Source: Phycisphaerales bacterium
GTDB taxonomy: Bacteria > Planctomycetota > Phycisphaerae > Phycisphaerales > SM1A02
NCBI GenBank assembly: GCA_007135295.1
Contig: SLJD01000262.1
Location: 1 to 6,266 of the forward strand
DNA: 6,266 nt
Direction of reading: 5' to 3'
In this document: in pieces, positions 6,194 to 6,266 of the stretch
Layout of the letters: each line of letters opens with the position of its first letter
How positions within the stretch are numbered: the first letter of the stretch is position 1
Translations under genes and position numbers: made by a program
The notes under the pieces: model-generated
Databases searched by the model: none
Told to the model about the DNA's origin: nothing
Seen by the model: the letters and a program-made list of their open reading frames with translations, nothing else

Positions 6194-6266
6194 GTGGCAA
6201 TAATCTTTGTCACCGTCGAGGCGAATCGGCTTCTTCAGGCGACCGCGCGCGGTGCCTGGCGGATCA
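6194..6266 (+). CDS. Possible start of a divergent gene running off the right edge (weak)
   Basis: A GTG at 6194 is preceded by a purine-rich GGAAGGG (6183-6189) at ribosome-binding distance, and the frame stays open to the window end (24 codons). The start would read MAIIFVTVEANRLLQATARG, which looks like plausible protein but is too short to recognise. Codon third positions are about 70% G/C, somewhat below the surrounding genes. The opposite strand is also open here, so this may not be a gene. Confidence 0.2.
   Translation, partial: MAIIFVTVEANRLLQATARGAWRI

Larger units (their letters stand above)
5972..6266. other. Upstream region of the EAL gene, about 295 bases, no confident gene
   Basis: It holds a candidate minus-strand promoter, a 7-bp hairpin and a weak plus-strand gene start, each listed separately. 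Bases 6005-6265 are also open on the minus strand (about 85 codons ending at a stop at 6005-6007), but the translation resembles nothing I know and its third-position G+C is lower than in the real genes. The stretch around 6090-6125 is clearly more A+T-rich than the rest of the window, as expected for promoter DNA. Confidence 0.5.

Noticed and set aside
6005..6265. C-terminal end of a minus-strand gene entering from the right edge
   Set aside because: The frame is open for about 85 codons, but the translation is unlike known proteins, runs through the A+T-rich promoter-like patch and has weaker codon bias than the real genes.

Overview
This is a GC-rich bacterial window (roughly two thirds G+C by eye) with five recognisable protein genes and no sign of phage, transposon, CRISPR or tRNA/rRNA sequence. 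It looks like ordinary chromosome from a Gram-negative bacterium: there is a lipoprotein signal peptide, a YggX-type iron protein and a c-di-GMP enzyme. A planctomycete-like (for example Phycisphaerae-type) source is my tentative guess from the overall style and the TPR fusion. No taxonomic marker in the window proves it.

Layout, left to right: (1) 1-801 (+) is the C-terminal part of a P1B-type metal-exporting ATPase, cut by the window edge, with an HEGST motif that points to the P1B-4 (Co/Fe/Zn) subgroup. (2) 802-1046 is a gap with a GC-rich hairpin just after the ATPase stop and a plausible sigma70-like promoter. (3) 1047-1709 (+) encodes two TPR repeats fused to a complete YggX/Fe(2+)-trafficking domain. 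(4) 1710-1897 is a leader region with three tandem 12-bp repeats and an 11-bp-stem hairpin just upstream of the next gene. (5) 1898-2743 (+) is panC, pantothenate synthetase. (6) 2783-4132 (+) is a lipoprotein alpha/beta hydrolase, 39 bases behind panC and probably co-transcribed. (7) 4157-5971 (-) is a convergent gene for an EAL-CBS-CBS-GGDEF protein with an intact EAL active site and a degenerate GGDEF. (8) 5972-6266 is its upstream region, with a candidate promoter, a perfect 7-bp-stem hairpin and a weak candidate for a divergent gene running off the right edge.

How the genes may work together: the ATPase subgroup includes Fe(II) exporters, and the next gene carries a YggX-like iron-trafficking domain, so the left third could be a small iron-homeostasis neighbourhood (inference). 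panC supplies pantothenate for coenzyme A. The downstream hydrolase has no evident link to that pathway. The EAL protein is a separate transcription unit that probably degrades c-di-GMP under control of nucleotide binding at its CBS pair.

I did not find a clearly new multi-gene system. The most distinctive items are the TPR-YggX fusion, the EAL-CBS-CBS-degenerate GGDEF protein, and the repeat and hairpin ahead of panC.
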